DNA of 64,000 nucleotides from Dendrophyllia cribrosa (Eukaryota > Cnidaria > Anthozoa > Scleractinia > Dendrophylliidae), in contig JAJLRJ010000013.1 in the NCBI GenBank assembly GCA_024195265.1, forward strand, positions 5,692,112 through 5,756,111, read 5' to 3'. The notes under the pieces were generated by a model, which was given only the letters and a program-made list of their open reading frames with translations, searched no databases and was not told the DNA's origin. The position numbers were made by a program, and so were the translations under genes. Position 1 is the first letter of the stretch; the number at the start of each line of letters is the position of its first letter. Of this stretch, positions 10,601 through 23,100 are shown piece after piece.

Positions 10601-13600
10601 TGTCGTGACACATAAGCATTGTCTATTCTGAATCTGCCTTTTTTAGAATCATTATGGGAATGTAAATAATAGGGGAAAGGTGAAGAAATAACCACCTGAT
10701 GACTGAGTTTTCTTGAGTTGTCTTTTTTTTCTGCCTGGAAAACTGTGTCTGCTTAACTCTTTCTTTTTTTTTAACCCAAAACTTCTGCCTGTGATGAACA
10801 AAGTTTCACCTGCTGGATATTAATTTTTAGCTACAATGTACATCCCAACATAAGTTGACCCACACAAATGCAACTTCTAATAATGTTATACTCCTTTTAA
10901 TATTATAGCACTGACTCTGTGACTTCATCATATGGAACAATCTATACTCCTAACTGGCCACTTAAGTACCCTGAAAGCACTTCCTGTGTGTGGACGTTCA
11001 ATCCTCCATGGCCAACAACAACGATTGTTCGTTTTTTTTTCACTGGCTTTGATTTGGATAAAAACCCTACCTGTAATCCCAATAGGCCTCCTGAACTTTA
11101 TGATTTTATCAGCATTAGTGGTGAGTTGAAAAGCAGCAACTCAGGTTTGCGAGACACTGCTAAAAAGATTTAACTTACAGTCAAACCTGTATTATGCGGA
11201 CACCCTCAGGACCCTCGCTAGGGTCCTCTTTATATTAAAAGGATTTCACTGAATACAGGTTCGTTTTACAGTAAACATGGGAAGAAAATTTACATTGTTG
11301 GTATCCAAGCTGCCCGAGTCCACTTAATAGAGGGTGTTGCTAAATAATAATATTGCTGTACTTGGGTCCGTTTAGTACAGGTTTTGCTGTATTTAAGTTG
11401 TATTGGTTTAGACCTCGTATTCTTTAATAATTTGCAATTAATTGTTAACATTATTATTATAAACAAGAGGCTATGCATAGCCTATGCTCATGCTGGTAAT
11501 GTACAACTTACTCGCAGGGGCGTAAAATAGCAACATTCAGTCTAATTAACAAAACCAAAAAAGATTTGCTTCAGTCTGCTTGCATGCTTCTGTATTCTCG
11601 TACCCAGATTTAATGCAATATACCAAATAAGAGATGAAAATGCGAATAATAAAAAGAAAAACGGAGGGTAAATCTTGCCTCGTTGCCGTATCCGTCATGA
11701 GTAAACAGCAACAAAAAAAAAATGTTTTGCTTCTGCTTGCATCACACCATTAATCCCAGGTATCGTGGGCTCAATTATATTCTCGCAGTGCTTGCGTGTG
11801 TATTCTCATACCCAGATCTAATGCGATGCACAAAAGTAGATACGAAAACACAAAGGAAAACAAAAAGAAAAATGGAGGGCAATCCTTAACTTGTTGCCGT
11901 ACTGGCACGAGTAATAACTGTAGAAACAGTCTGTTAATATTTAATATTTATTTTGTAAACTTAGCCTAAAATCTAAAATGAATAATGCTAATTTGCCGTG
12001 AAACAATATGCACCAGGACAATAGGGAATAAAAATTCCTGGATGTGAGTAAGTCATGCCAGGTGACCTGGCCTTCCTACCTCACTTTTGGATTGTGCACT
12101 CTTCGAAGTTGACGTTTGTCGAGTTCTGCGTGACTTTTCAACGTTTGCCGTACAGCACCAGAAGCCTTGGGATTTTTCTTGGATTCTTCCATCGGTCCTA
12201 AGGGACTTTCTTCCTTCGTTCGAGATATTTGCGTTCGCTTTCCTTTTGTGTTACGTTTGCAGTTCCACGTGGCATTTGTGCCTCGCCGGTCCGGCATCTT
12301 GGTTGTTTTTTGGCGGTCTGGTGGCCTTACGAGACAGCAAGTCTTCTTCAGTTTACTTGTTTTGTCCGTGCCAGTACTTTTGGTCAAAATTTTGGACCAG
12401 GAAATCTGTTCTTAGGAACTTCAATTTGCTTGGTCGGTAAAGTATCGTGTGTTTCGATTACCTTTCTTTATCTTTTTTGCCTTTGTGGCTTATTATATAT
12501 TTTAGTTTTGGTACACGCATTCTTCGTTGCCTGTGCCCGTTCTTTGTTGACCTTGTTGTGTCATACATTTTATTTTGTTCCCTCTTTTCTTTTCATTGGC
12601 ATGTTTGCTTCAAGGGAATGAACCGTCCTCGGCAAGGCTGGTTGTTCCGCCAGAAGATTTGGAGGGTCCATCTATGGTTCACACACCATCTCTGCCGGCT
12701 GATGTCGTTTCTGAGCTGCAACGTCAGATCAAATCCAACCACGCTATTGTCCAATCCCTTAGAGAGGAATTGCGACAGGGTTAGTCATCAGGCTCAGCAT
12801 TTTCCCTTGGCCACACGTCACCTGGTGGTGTTTCCTCGGGTGGGCATACAGGTACACTTGTGGTTCCAGGAACCTCTGGGATCCCAGAGGATAGTATTTC
12901 TGTTTGCGGAAGAGTCAAACATCCAGGAGACTAATGCTCAGGGAGCCTTGTTCAGGCATCCCTTGGGCATTGATTTGGATGTGGAGCCTTACCTGTCACA
13001 GCCCACTTTGGACACTCGCACGTCAGGTTTTGTGGAGAATGTCTCTTACGTTTCAGACTTACTTCAGCTTCAAGGGAACTGAAGAGAGATGACTCTGCAA
13101 ACTTTCGTAATATGAGCGAGCAGTTGTTGTCAACTGAAGGGGAGGCACAGAGCACTACCTCCCTGCCACCCTCTCACTCACTAGTCTTGCCCATTGGCTG
13201 AAGGAAACCAACAACAGGTTACAGGGCGCTGAAGACACAAAGGGTCTTAAACAGCACAGAGACTCCCTCCAAGCGAACCACAAGGGCATGGTAGGTTTGG
13301 AAGTGTTCTCTGTCACTAGACATAATATTTTTCCATCTTTGTCATACCATATTCACGGTCACATTGTTGAGTCTACTCCACACGTGCCAGATGCTGACCA
13401 TGACCTGCTGGCCACAGCAGAAATCTTGGTCACTCTCAAGGCTTCAGAGTTCAAAGCCATCGACTCCCTAGTCAGGAGTTCCCTGAGTGCTCTGTCTTAC
13501 ATTAAGCATTTAGATGTTGCCTCCACAAAACTCCTTCAGCAGTTTCTCTTGGAGGTGGGCCAGAATAATCAGGAGTCTCGGTCACCGCGTGCCCAGATGT

Positions 13601-14162
13601 TACTCTACCTCAAGTCAGGGCTTCTGATATTACGCGATAAAAAAATGGAAATTATGCGATAAACAAGGACTGTTATGCGGAAAATTATGCAAATTATGCG
13701 ATTTTTTATGAAACTTTTTTATGCATGTTTTACTAGGTTTCAGAGGAAGAAAACTAAAATACTTGTTTTAAAACGGTGCTCGCTATCTTTGTGGGACATT
13801 TTGAAGCTTTTAGCTATGAAGGAACATCCAAAACGAATGACAGAATCCAAGAAGAGTCTGTAAAACAAGCGTCCATCTTGGTTAACCTTAGTAACCAGGC
13901 TAAATAAACCATGTGCTCAAGAAATTTACGCGGTTACCAAGCTTGTTGTAGCCAAGAACGAACGCAGTTTCGATGGAAAGTGGCGGTTTGCTTATTTGAT
14001 ACAGGATAATTCAATAGAAAAAAACAAATTTTAGCTAAGTTTCTTAGCTAAAGCGATAGTGTATCATGTAGTTTGTTCACATTATGCGATTTTGTGTGAT
14101 TTTTTACGAATTATGCGATTTTTCGTGAATTATGCGATCGGATGCGATTTGAGGCCGATTAT

Positions 14163-14193
<31 letters not shown>

Positions 14194-17100
14194 CCCTGTC
14201 AAGCTGTCGCAGGCTAGGGCCCTCTCCCATCTTGCCAACATTGAAGCTAAGCTTCTGGGTAGTGTGGTGCTGGCTAGGAAGGACTCTTTTCTAGCCCGTT
14301 CCAAAGTGGCAGGGGACCAGCAACTCAAATAACTACCCGTGGACCACTTTGACGACCCACACCTCATTGTTTGCGGGTCAAGTCACACCTGTGGCCAAAG
14401 AGCTGGCGGAGCGTAAGAGGCGCCCACCAGTCCTTCACAACAGGAAGGCCTCAGACTCTTCCACTCCTGCAAGGCAGTAGGACTACTCTCGTGTCATGCG
14501 GGCAAAGCTCAACCTGCTAAGCCCCATAGCTCAACTCAACCTCTGCGAGCCTCCTCTACTGGAGTGACAGCAAGAAAACGTAGGGGCCACCAGACCCAAG
14601 GGGGCCATGCAAAGAAGCCTAGAACAGGACCAAAAAAAAAAACTTCCTACTGGACAGGGTGGTGGCCTTCCCCTGTCCAACTCGTCAATTTACAGTAGAC
14701 CTGCCGCTTACCTCAGATCCTGTGGGTAGCTGCCTGTCCCTTTTTCTGGACTCTTGGAGGTCCATGACAAAGGACCAGTATGTCTTGCTTCTTCTTCAAC
14801 ATGGACTTCATCTCTGTTTTGAATGTCAGCCACTATTGACCACCAGCCCGGTGCCCTTCCCGCTGCCAGAGGCCAGCAGCAAGAAAGAGCATCTGAGGGC
14901 CGAGATTCTTTCCATGTTAAAAAATGGAGGCCATCGAGAGGGTGGTGAACAAGTCCTCTCCAGGGTTTTACAGCCTGTTGTTTGTGATTCCCAAAAAGAA
15001 CGTGAAACTTCCGTTGGTCATCGACCTGCGATCACCGAATCATCACTTATCAAAGGAGAAGTTTCACATGGTAACACCCACAAATCTGCGCCACTTCATT
15101 TAGAAAGGGGAGTGGGTAGTCTGTGGATTTGACGCATGTGTATCTGCATGTTCCAATCCACCCATCGTCCAGGAAGATTTTTTGGTTCCTCTATCGGGAC
15201 GAAGTATTCCAGTTTTGGGTCCTGCCCTTCGGATTGTCTGTGGACCCAAGAGTCTTCACCCGTGTCGTGGATGCCATGATGGCCCACATTCGATCTCTGG
15301 GCTTACAGACTCATTATTATCTAGACAACTTTCTTCTGAGGAACCAGCAGTTGGACCACCTCAGGACTCAAACTCAAGGCCTTCACTTCTTGCCTTGGTT
15401 GGGCACCCAGTCTGGAGAAGTCAGAGTTTCCCCAACTCAAGACTTTGTCTTTATCGGCACACATTACCAAACCGATCTAGGGTTTATGTTTCCTCCAGTG
15501 GTGCAGTTCAGAGAAGCAGCCAGTCATGCTAGCCGGGTCCTCCTGGCAAAGTATGTTACAACTCGGGACTTTCTCTTGCTGTGATGTTTCACTTAGACAA
15601 CAGCTCAGCAGTTGCCTACCTGCAGATGCAAGAGGGCACTCACTCGCTGCCCATGTTTCACCTGGCGTGGGAAATCCTCCTGAAGTACCAGCTGCAGGGT
15701 ATCAACCTGTTAGTGAGACATTCAAGGTCATCTGAATGTCCTAGCCGACGGTTTGTCGAATGCTTCTGGTAGTGCCACTTCAACATTGCCAGCCGTGGCT
15801 TCCAGTGCTATTCGGGTCGCTAGTGGACTTTCGTCGGGAGGTTCCCACATTGCCATAACTCCTGAGACAACCTCAGTCATGAGTATTTCACAGCCACGCA
15901 GAGCAGGTTCATCTGTTCGCATGGAGCTTATCAAGCGTGGCTTGCATAAGAAGACAGTTTTCTGAAGCAGTTGCCCACCGTCTCTGCCAGACAGTAAGAG
16001 CATCTAGCGCCGGTACAGTACAGCCCAAAAATAATGCACCCGCAAGAAGTGGTGCAAGAAGTTCTTGCGCTGCAAGAAGTGAAAATGCCATGTTCTGCGG
16101 TTTACTCGCAAGAACATTCGAAAAGCAAGAAGTTGAAATTCTAGCCACAAGAAGTTATTTAAGTACCTTAGCCTCAAGAACCTGCAAGAAGTAACCTGGT
16201 CCAGCCGCAAGAAGTGTATTTATTCATTTGGCTCATATCGAAGATAGGAGAAGTTACAGGCTCTAGCCGCAAGAGGTTTGTAGCGTTCGTGTAGATGATC
16301 GGAGCAAAAGTTACCAGGTCCAGCAGCAATAAGTTTATACAATGTACGTGTAGCGCTCGTGTTGATGATCCAAGAAGAAGTTACAGGCTCCAGCCGCAAG
16401 AAGCTTAAAGTATGTGTCAATGATCGGAGAAAAAATTACTAGGTCCAGCAGCCAGAAGTTTATACATGAAGCGCTCAATTGTGTCGATCGGAGTTACACT
16501 ATCAGGACTTTGTAAGCCATTCATCAGCCGTTCGAACCGCTTGAACTTGAGTGATAAAGATTGAAATTCCCCGCATAGAGCATAGATTCTAAATGCTAAA
16601 AATGAAAAAGTGATAAATTTCGATGCTGTTCATATTGATGGTTATACCGACGTTTCGATAATGCTGCCTTCTTCAGGCTACAAAACTAAACTCGAGCTAT
16701 CAGTTTAAAAGAAACGTCAGCCGTTCGTACGGCTCTAGCTATCCGCTCCAAAATAATCGTCAGCCGTTCAAACGGCTTGAGCTATATGTTAAAAAAAAAT
16801 GTCGGCCGTTCAAGGGCGCCGGCTAGTCGCCCATGTTACGAACTTTGTAAATATGCATTGTTTATAAACACCTCATGAATAGTCACGGTTCTTTTCCTGC
16901 TCCTTAGCCATCTTCGCTTTCATAACATTTGATTAACGATACGCTTTTTTTTTTCAAGACTTATTAAGTTTTATTCAGCAAGATAAAACTTAAGTTTTAT
17001 TGAACAAGTTTCCCGAAAATGTTTCAATCTTTGACGGTATGCAAATATTTGATTTGAGCGCTTTTCATCATGTTGGTTTGAGGTCCAAAGATATCTCCCG

Positions 17101-20100
17101 TGGGAATACTGTCAGCTCATTCCTAGCCTGTCAGCCTTTTTCCCGCTGACTTCAACAGCTTCATGTACAGCAACAGCAGCAGCAGATCACATAAATCTGG
17201 AAGATGTCACTGTTAGAAGATGACAAGGAAGAAACAAGTTCTGAAGAGGAAGCCAGCTCATCCTCCCACAAAAGAAAAGCCCTGGAAGATGATTTGGTAC
17301 AACGAAAAGCAACAAGGATTGCAACAAAATAATAAGAAACAAAAAGAATATAATAAAAAATGAAGCTGTCCAGAAAAAAGCAAAATAATAAAAATTAATT
17401 ATTTGACATTGATGATTATGTCTCTGTGAAGATTGATCCAGTTGACAATTAAAACATCACCGTTGCATCATAATGTACTTTTTGGCAAAGTAATCTCAGT
17501 TGAAAATAACGATTATGTAACAATTGCAAGGTCCAAGTTTTGAAAAATCTCAACACTGATATCTCCAGCAAGACTATTGAAATGCTCCAAACCCAACATG
17601 CAGTTTAAACACTACAAAAGACATAACATTCACAAAAGCTTGCAAAATGGCTCACAATCAATAAATCATATTGAACATTATTGAACAGATTTCCAGTTTA
17701 ATGCATGTCACAGTAGGACTGATATTTATTGAAGGATTAATTACTGTATTTCACTGAAACAATGTATTCCAAACAATGTATTTGACATGGAGAGTCACCC
17801 TGACCCTAATTAACCTAAACCTAACCCTAAAACTGTAACGCTCAGGCTTAATCACAAACCGAGTGGCTACAAAATGATTTGTGAACATGTAAATCACCTT
17901 GACCCCAACTTAACTCTAACACTCAGCAGGGAGAAGGGATGGCACAGTGGTGAGAGCACTCGCCTCCCACCAATGTGGCCTGGGTTCGATTCCTGGACTC
18001 GGCGTCATATGTGGGTCGAGTTTGTTGTTGGTTCTTAATTCCTTGCTCCGGGGTTTTTTCTCCGGGTACTCCGGTTTTCCTTCCTCCATAAAAACCAACA
18101 TTTTCAAATTGCGTTTCGATCTGGAAACAGTGGAAGTAAGAGCCACCTGGTGGATTCCACTGAAAATACCAATTTCTCTTTTTATTATTTTATTTAACAC
18201 TCAAACTGTAATGCTGAGGGCTAATCACAAACCCTGGCTGCAAATGATTTGTTGTATGGTAAGTCACCCTGACCCAACTCAGCTCCTGCCTTCAAACAAT
18301 AAAAATAAACTAGTTAGTAAAAATTACCTAGTTAAAAAAGTTACCTAGTTAAAAATAAAATTAACTAAAAACAAAAGTTAACTGCAACATATAAATTATA
18401 CAGGATTGATTGTACATTTACAATCTATATTCATGTATATGTAACGGCAAGTAATGTTGTGTTGTCTGGTTTATTTTACTTTAAATTTCCTATACTTGTG
18501 TCACAAGTCTTCAATTTATGACAATTCAAACGCTCAGTAATGTGTCATTAATATTTTGTATACTATTCGAAATTCATTGATCTAAATAAATGGTCAGGAG
18601 AAAACTTTCTCCGATTTGTTTTTTGCTTGAGTTTATTTTTGCAAAAAGTTTTATGCTGCAAGCTATTCCTTCCTGGAGGACCGTTAGATGATGTATACAA
18701 ATACTGGCAAACCTGTTACAGGGTTTGAGCCAGGCCGCACCAATGTGCCAATCCCACACCACAATTTCAATTGTCCCTTTAAAAAAAAAAAAAAAAACTC
18801 GAAAGAAAGCACACAGTTCAGAATAAAAATCACAAGCTGAAGTATAATTATAATGTGGAAAAAAATTTATCGTGCGTTCGAAGTTCATTCTTGGTCATTC
18901 TAAGGACACATTTCAGTCACGCTTTACTGAACACGTCACATGCTCAGCCAAGCGCGACAAATGCATCTGGGAATTGTCAAAATGTCGCATTTTAAACGTG
19001 TTCACACATTAGATAGCTTTTTCACTTCAAATTAAAGCCAGACTGAATCAGTGGAAAATGATACAGAGGTAGAACAGTTGATTAATGAGAAGGGAAGGGA
19101 AGAAGCTGAAAGGGAACCGACGTAACCAAGGGGACTCTGAGACAGAGATTCTACTCTGAAATCCTGTGAAGTACAAAGTATATCGTCATTGATCTTCAGA
19201 TTGTTCAACTATGACCAAAAAAAAAAAGATTCTTGACACCATGGCCAGTTCTGAACTTTGCTGTTAAAAAATTAATGTATTTTTTTACAAGTAATAGACA
19301 ATGTTTTAATAATAAAATGTGTTTTTGTTGTTGTGCCTGTGTCTATGCATGAACCTAAAAAAGTGTGAAAAATGGAACAAAACATTTGTCTGTCCCCGTA
19401 AAAATAAAAATGTGTAAAATAATTGTCTAAATATTTAGCCAGGGAGACAAATTGTCCAACATTGATCAAATCCTAACTTGAACCCTGCTGCCAAATTCTC
19501 ACACCTGCTACATGTACCTACAGTATGTGAAGCTGCACACAAGAGCAATCAGAATCTGTTTTTTGGATCAAGCAAGGCTTGTTTTGAACTTTGCATTATT
19601 CATCTGAATGCATTATTGAATTGAGTAATGAAATCAAATTTGCAATTATGAAGCTTAATATTTCACTCCCATCAGAGTCAATAATTCAGACATGTAATGT
19701 AGTTAACTTTTGAGTCTGTTGACTAAATCCTACGTGTATGGTGTGAACATTCACATGAAACCTCTTTGGCAGTACTTTTATAATTGGTACCATTTGTTTG
19801 TCAATATTTTAAAAATTTGGTATTTTTCTTGCATTTAGATGTTTAGCACTCTTGAGAGTTTAAGGGTTAATTCACTCTAGGCAGAAATGCTTGACAGGTT
19901 TTGAATGTCAGTTTGGGTCACATTATTCTTGCCAGTATTTGTCACAAAGTTCTGATTAACAAAAGTTGTCTCCCTAAAGGTACAAACACAACAGGTGGGC
20001 AAGAAATAATTGAAGAAAGGATTTGTACAATGCCAGCCAATGCCTTTTTCACCATCAAAGACATGAAGGCTATAAAAGTCGAATTTAGCTCTAATTCTGA

Positions 20101-23100
20101 CAGAACAAAAGACGGCACTGGTGTCATGGCTGGTTATGCCACATACATCGAAGGTACTGATAATGTAAATGTGAATGTTGTTTATAGTGGATGAGCACTT
20201 AGCTAGTAGCTAATTCACAGGCACGCCTCTCAAATATTGAAACAAATATTGCAAATAGAACATAACATGTTAAAAATCCCAACTGGCAGGAGGCAGACCA
20301 GTCGGCTATTTTTAATTACAAGCGTGGCCGAGGAGTTGAACTCGGGTCTACCGTGAAACAACTCCAGCTAGTGGTCAGAGTGTAAGTCAATTGCTATAAT
20401 GCACCTTTCAGACACATTGCTATAATTGAAGGGGTGAGTGGAATAAAGCTCTAAGTGATTTGTGATCAACTGCTAGATTCTCCTTCCAGTTTGTCTTGTA
20501 TATGCTCATGTAACAAAGGGTGAATTTGGTTTCAGATCAGGAGTCACTTAGGGCCTTATTCCAGTTTGGGATAAGGCCCTAAGTGACTCCTGATCTATGG
20601 CCAAATTCTTCTTTTGTTATATGAGCATATACAAGACAAACTGGAAGGAGAGGTTAGCAGTTGATCAGAATTCACTTTTATTACAGCTGACAGGAGTTAA
20701 CAGATTTACTGATAAGTCACACATATATGGGCTCCATTATAACAGATTGGTACCATTAAACTAAGGTCACTCTTGTTCAACAACATTCAACTAAGGGTCG
20801 GTTTCTTGTTCAGTGGCGATCGTCACTCTGAATGAAAAGGTCGTCAAAAGGCATTAATTAAAAGCAGCTCACTCGTGCCTATCAAATGTCGTATGCAAAC
20901 CAGCAAGGAGGTCGGAACTTATTTCAAGATGCAGGCATGAAAGCAAGTAGTTTTATGCCGAAAACATCAAGTTCCAGTATTCCACACAAGCTGTTACTTA
21001 GCAGAATTAGGATCGAACAGGTTGGGGGATTGCCCCGCATTTTAGAACTTTTAATATATGGCTAAATGAAAGTTAGGCTAAGTTAGACTTGTCAAATTGA
21101 GCTAATGCTGGTCAGCGGCTTCCCACGGTAGCCATGCACTCAAGGTTGCATAAACGGGGGTTTTCAGGGGCTGGATGTGATCTATGTTCCAGCTGTGTGC
21201 GGTCGTGCAGTTTGCGTTTAAGCCCTTATGCTTGTCGTTTGCTTTTCTACTCCCACGCCTCCCTCCTCTCTTTCCGTCTTGGTAAGTATTTGGGTCTGGT
21301 AAGTATTTGGGTCTGGTAAGTATGTGGGTTGGCAAGTATCTCCACTGGTTCCATCAGTGTGACGGTCCCTGGTGGTTGCCGCTCTCATGGTTGCCATGGA
21401 TACCTGCATGCTCGGCTCAAATCACGCCTGGCTCCCCCATATCTAAGGCACCTTCCCCAAGCTCATCGACAAGTTTAGTTGAACCTTTACATTCAAACTT
21501 AAAATTCAAATCTTTAATGGTATGTTTGCATATGACATTTGATAGGTTATATATCCTACATGTATAACAAAGTACATTGTAATCTCAAATTCCAAGTCAC
21601 AAATCTTGAAGCGGTTTTGTTTCTCCTGTGTAGGTTACTTGGACTCGTCTTCCTCTAGGTAAGAAATATGCATTTTAAATGAAATCGGAGATTGTATGTG
21701 ACCGGTGAGTCCTACGTGGACTTTGGGTTTTTGGCTATGGGTTTATCACACAATCTTTCAAACATTCATTATTTTTACATTAGACTACCATTTGGATGAT
21801 TACAAATTTTGTTTGGAAGTTTGATATTGAATATTGCAATCTGTTCTCGATTAATGAAAGTTATGAATTCTCAAATAATAAGCAGAGCAAAAAAGTGTAT
21901 AGTAATAAAAGAATGGTTCTTTTGTAACCCAGGTGTATTCTGCCATAACAAGACGCAATCCCAAGGCATTTCAATTTGAAACAAAATCAAAATAACATGT
22001 TTTTTTTATAGTTTTCTTTTGTGATAAATACAATGAACACTACACCCCTCCCCTTACTGAACCCTTCAAGGAAAGACTACGAGATGCCTCTAGAGTCAAT
22101 TTTCTGTGTCAATTGAATGTTTAAATTTATTTATCCCTATCAGTCATAGAACTCCTCAATTATGGAGAGATGAAGTGGCACTGTATAGTTCTAACTTCTG
22201 TGTCTGTCAACAAAATCCTGTGGTGTAACAAACAATTGAATTGAAGCCTGTTTGGCAGTACCTTTGCATGGTACCATTTGTTCTAACTTTTGAGTCTGTT
22301 GATGAAATCCTATGGTGTGACCATTCAAATGAAACCTCTTCAGCAGTACTTTTGCATGGTACCATTTGTTCTAACTTTTGAGTCTGTTGATGAAATCCTA
22401 TGGTGTGACCATTCAAATGAAACCTCTTCAGCAGTACTTTTGCATGGTACCATTTGTTCTAACTTTTGAGTCTGTTGATGAAATCCTATGGTGTGACCAT
22501 TCAAATGAAACCTCTTCAGCAGCACTTTTGCATGGTACCATTTGTTCTAACTTTTGAGTCTCCTGACGAAATCCTGTGGTGTGACCATTCAAATGAAACC
22601 TCTTCAGTGGTACTTTTGCATGGTACCATTTTTTTTTTTGGTATTTTACAAAATGAAATTTGGGATTTTTCTTGAATTTTGATGTTTGGCACTCTTGGGA
22701 GTGAAAGGGTTAAAATGCACAGTGTATTTTAAGGTGGCTCCATATATAGTTATTTGGCGCACGAGGCATGGGCACAGAAATGGCGCGAGCGCGCATTTTC
22801 AGGGCCTCCTTAAGGTCCCAAGAACTAGTTTCAAGGCCTTTGGTGATCGTGCTTTTGCTCGTTCCGGACCATTTCTGTGGAACAAACTGCCGCTTGAAGT
22901 TCGAAACAGTCAAAGTGTAGCCATTTTTAAGTTAAAGCTAAAGACGCATCTGTTCAAGTTGGCTTACAATTTGTTTTTATTAGTACTTTTAACATTTTTG
23001 TATTTTTAATATTTTATCGTTTTGTCGTTAATTGTAAAGCGCTTTAGAATATTTTTATAATTTTAGCGCTTTAGAAATGTTAATTATTATTTTGTTGACG

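Larger units (their letters stand above)
12615..15775 (+). mobile_element. Broken DIRS-type (tyrosine recombinase class) retroelement
   Basis: Gag-like fragments (12615-13615, resuming about 14199-14340) are followed by a reverse transcriptase and an RNase H fragment in the DIRS order. The gag part is split by a 583-bp TIR element at 13616-14198. The frames contain several shifts and stops. The tyrosine recombinase and methyltransferase parts usual for DIRS elements were not recognised. Termini are not clear; the element may start near 12010 and end near 16000. It lies in intron 3 of the CUB gene. Confidence 0.7.

Noticed and set aside
12087..12621. Overlapping open frames before the DIRS gag
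   Set aside because: Several frames are open at once, with hydrophobic low-complexity translations; treated as the non-coding 5' part of the element.
17790..17840. Telomere-like CCCTAA words (CCTAAACCTAACCCTAA)
   Set aside because: Only a few irregular units in an intron next to a SINE; no array.
22207..22675. Open frames with repeated FEWSHHRISSTDSKVRTNGT
   Set aside because: They are the 88-bp MITE minisatellite read on either strand.
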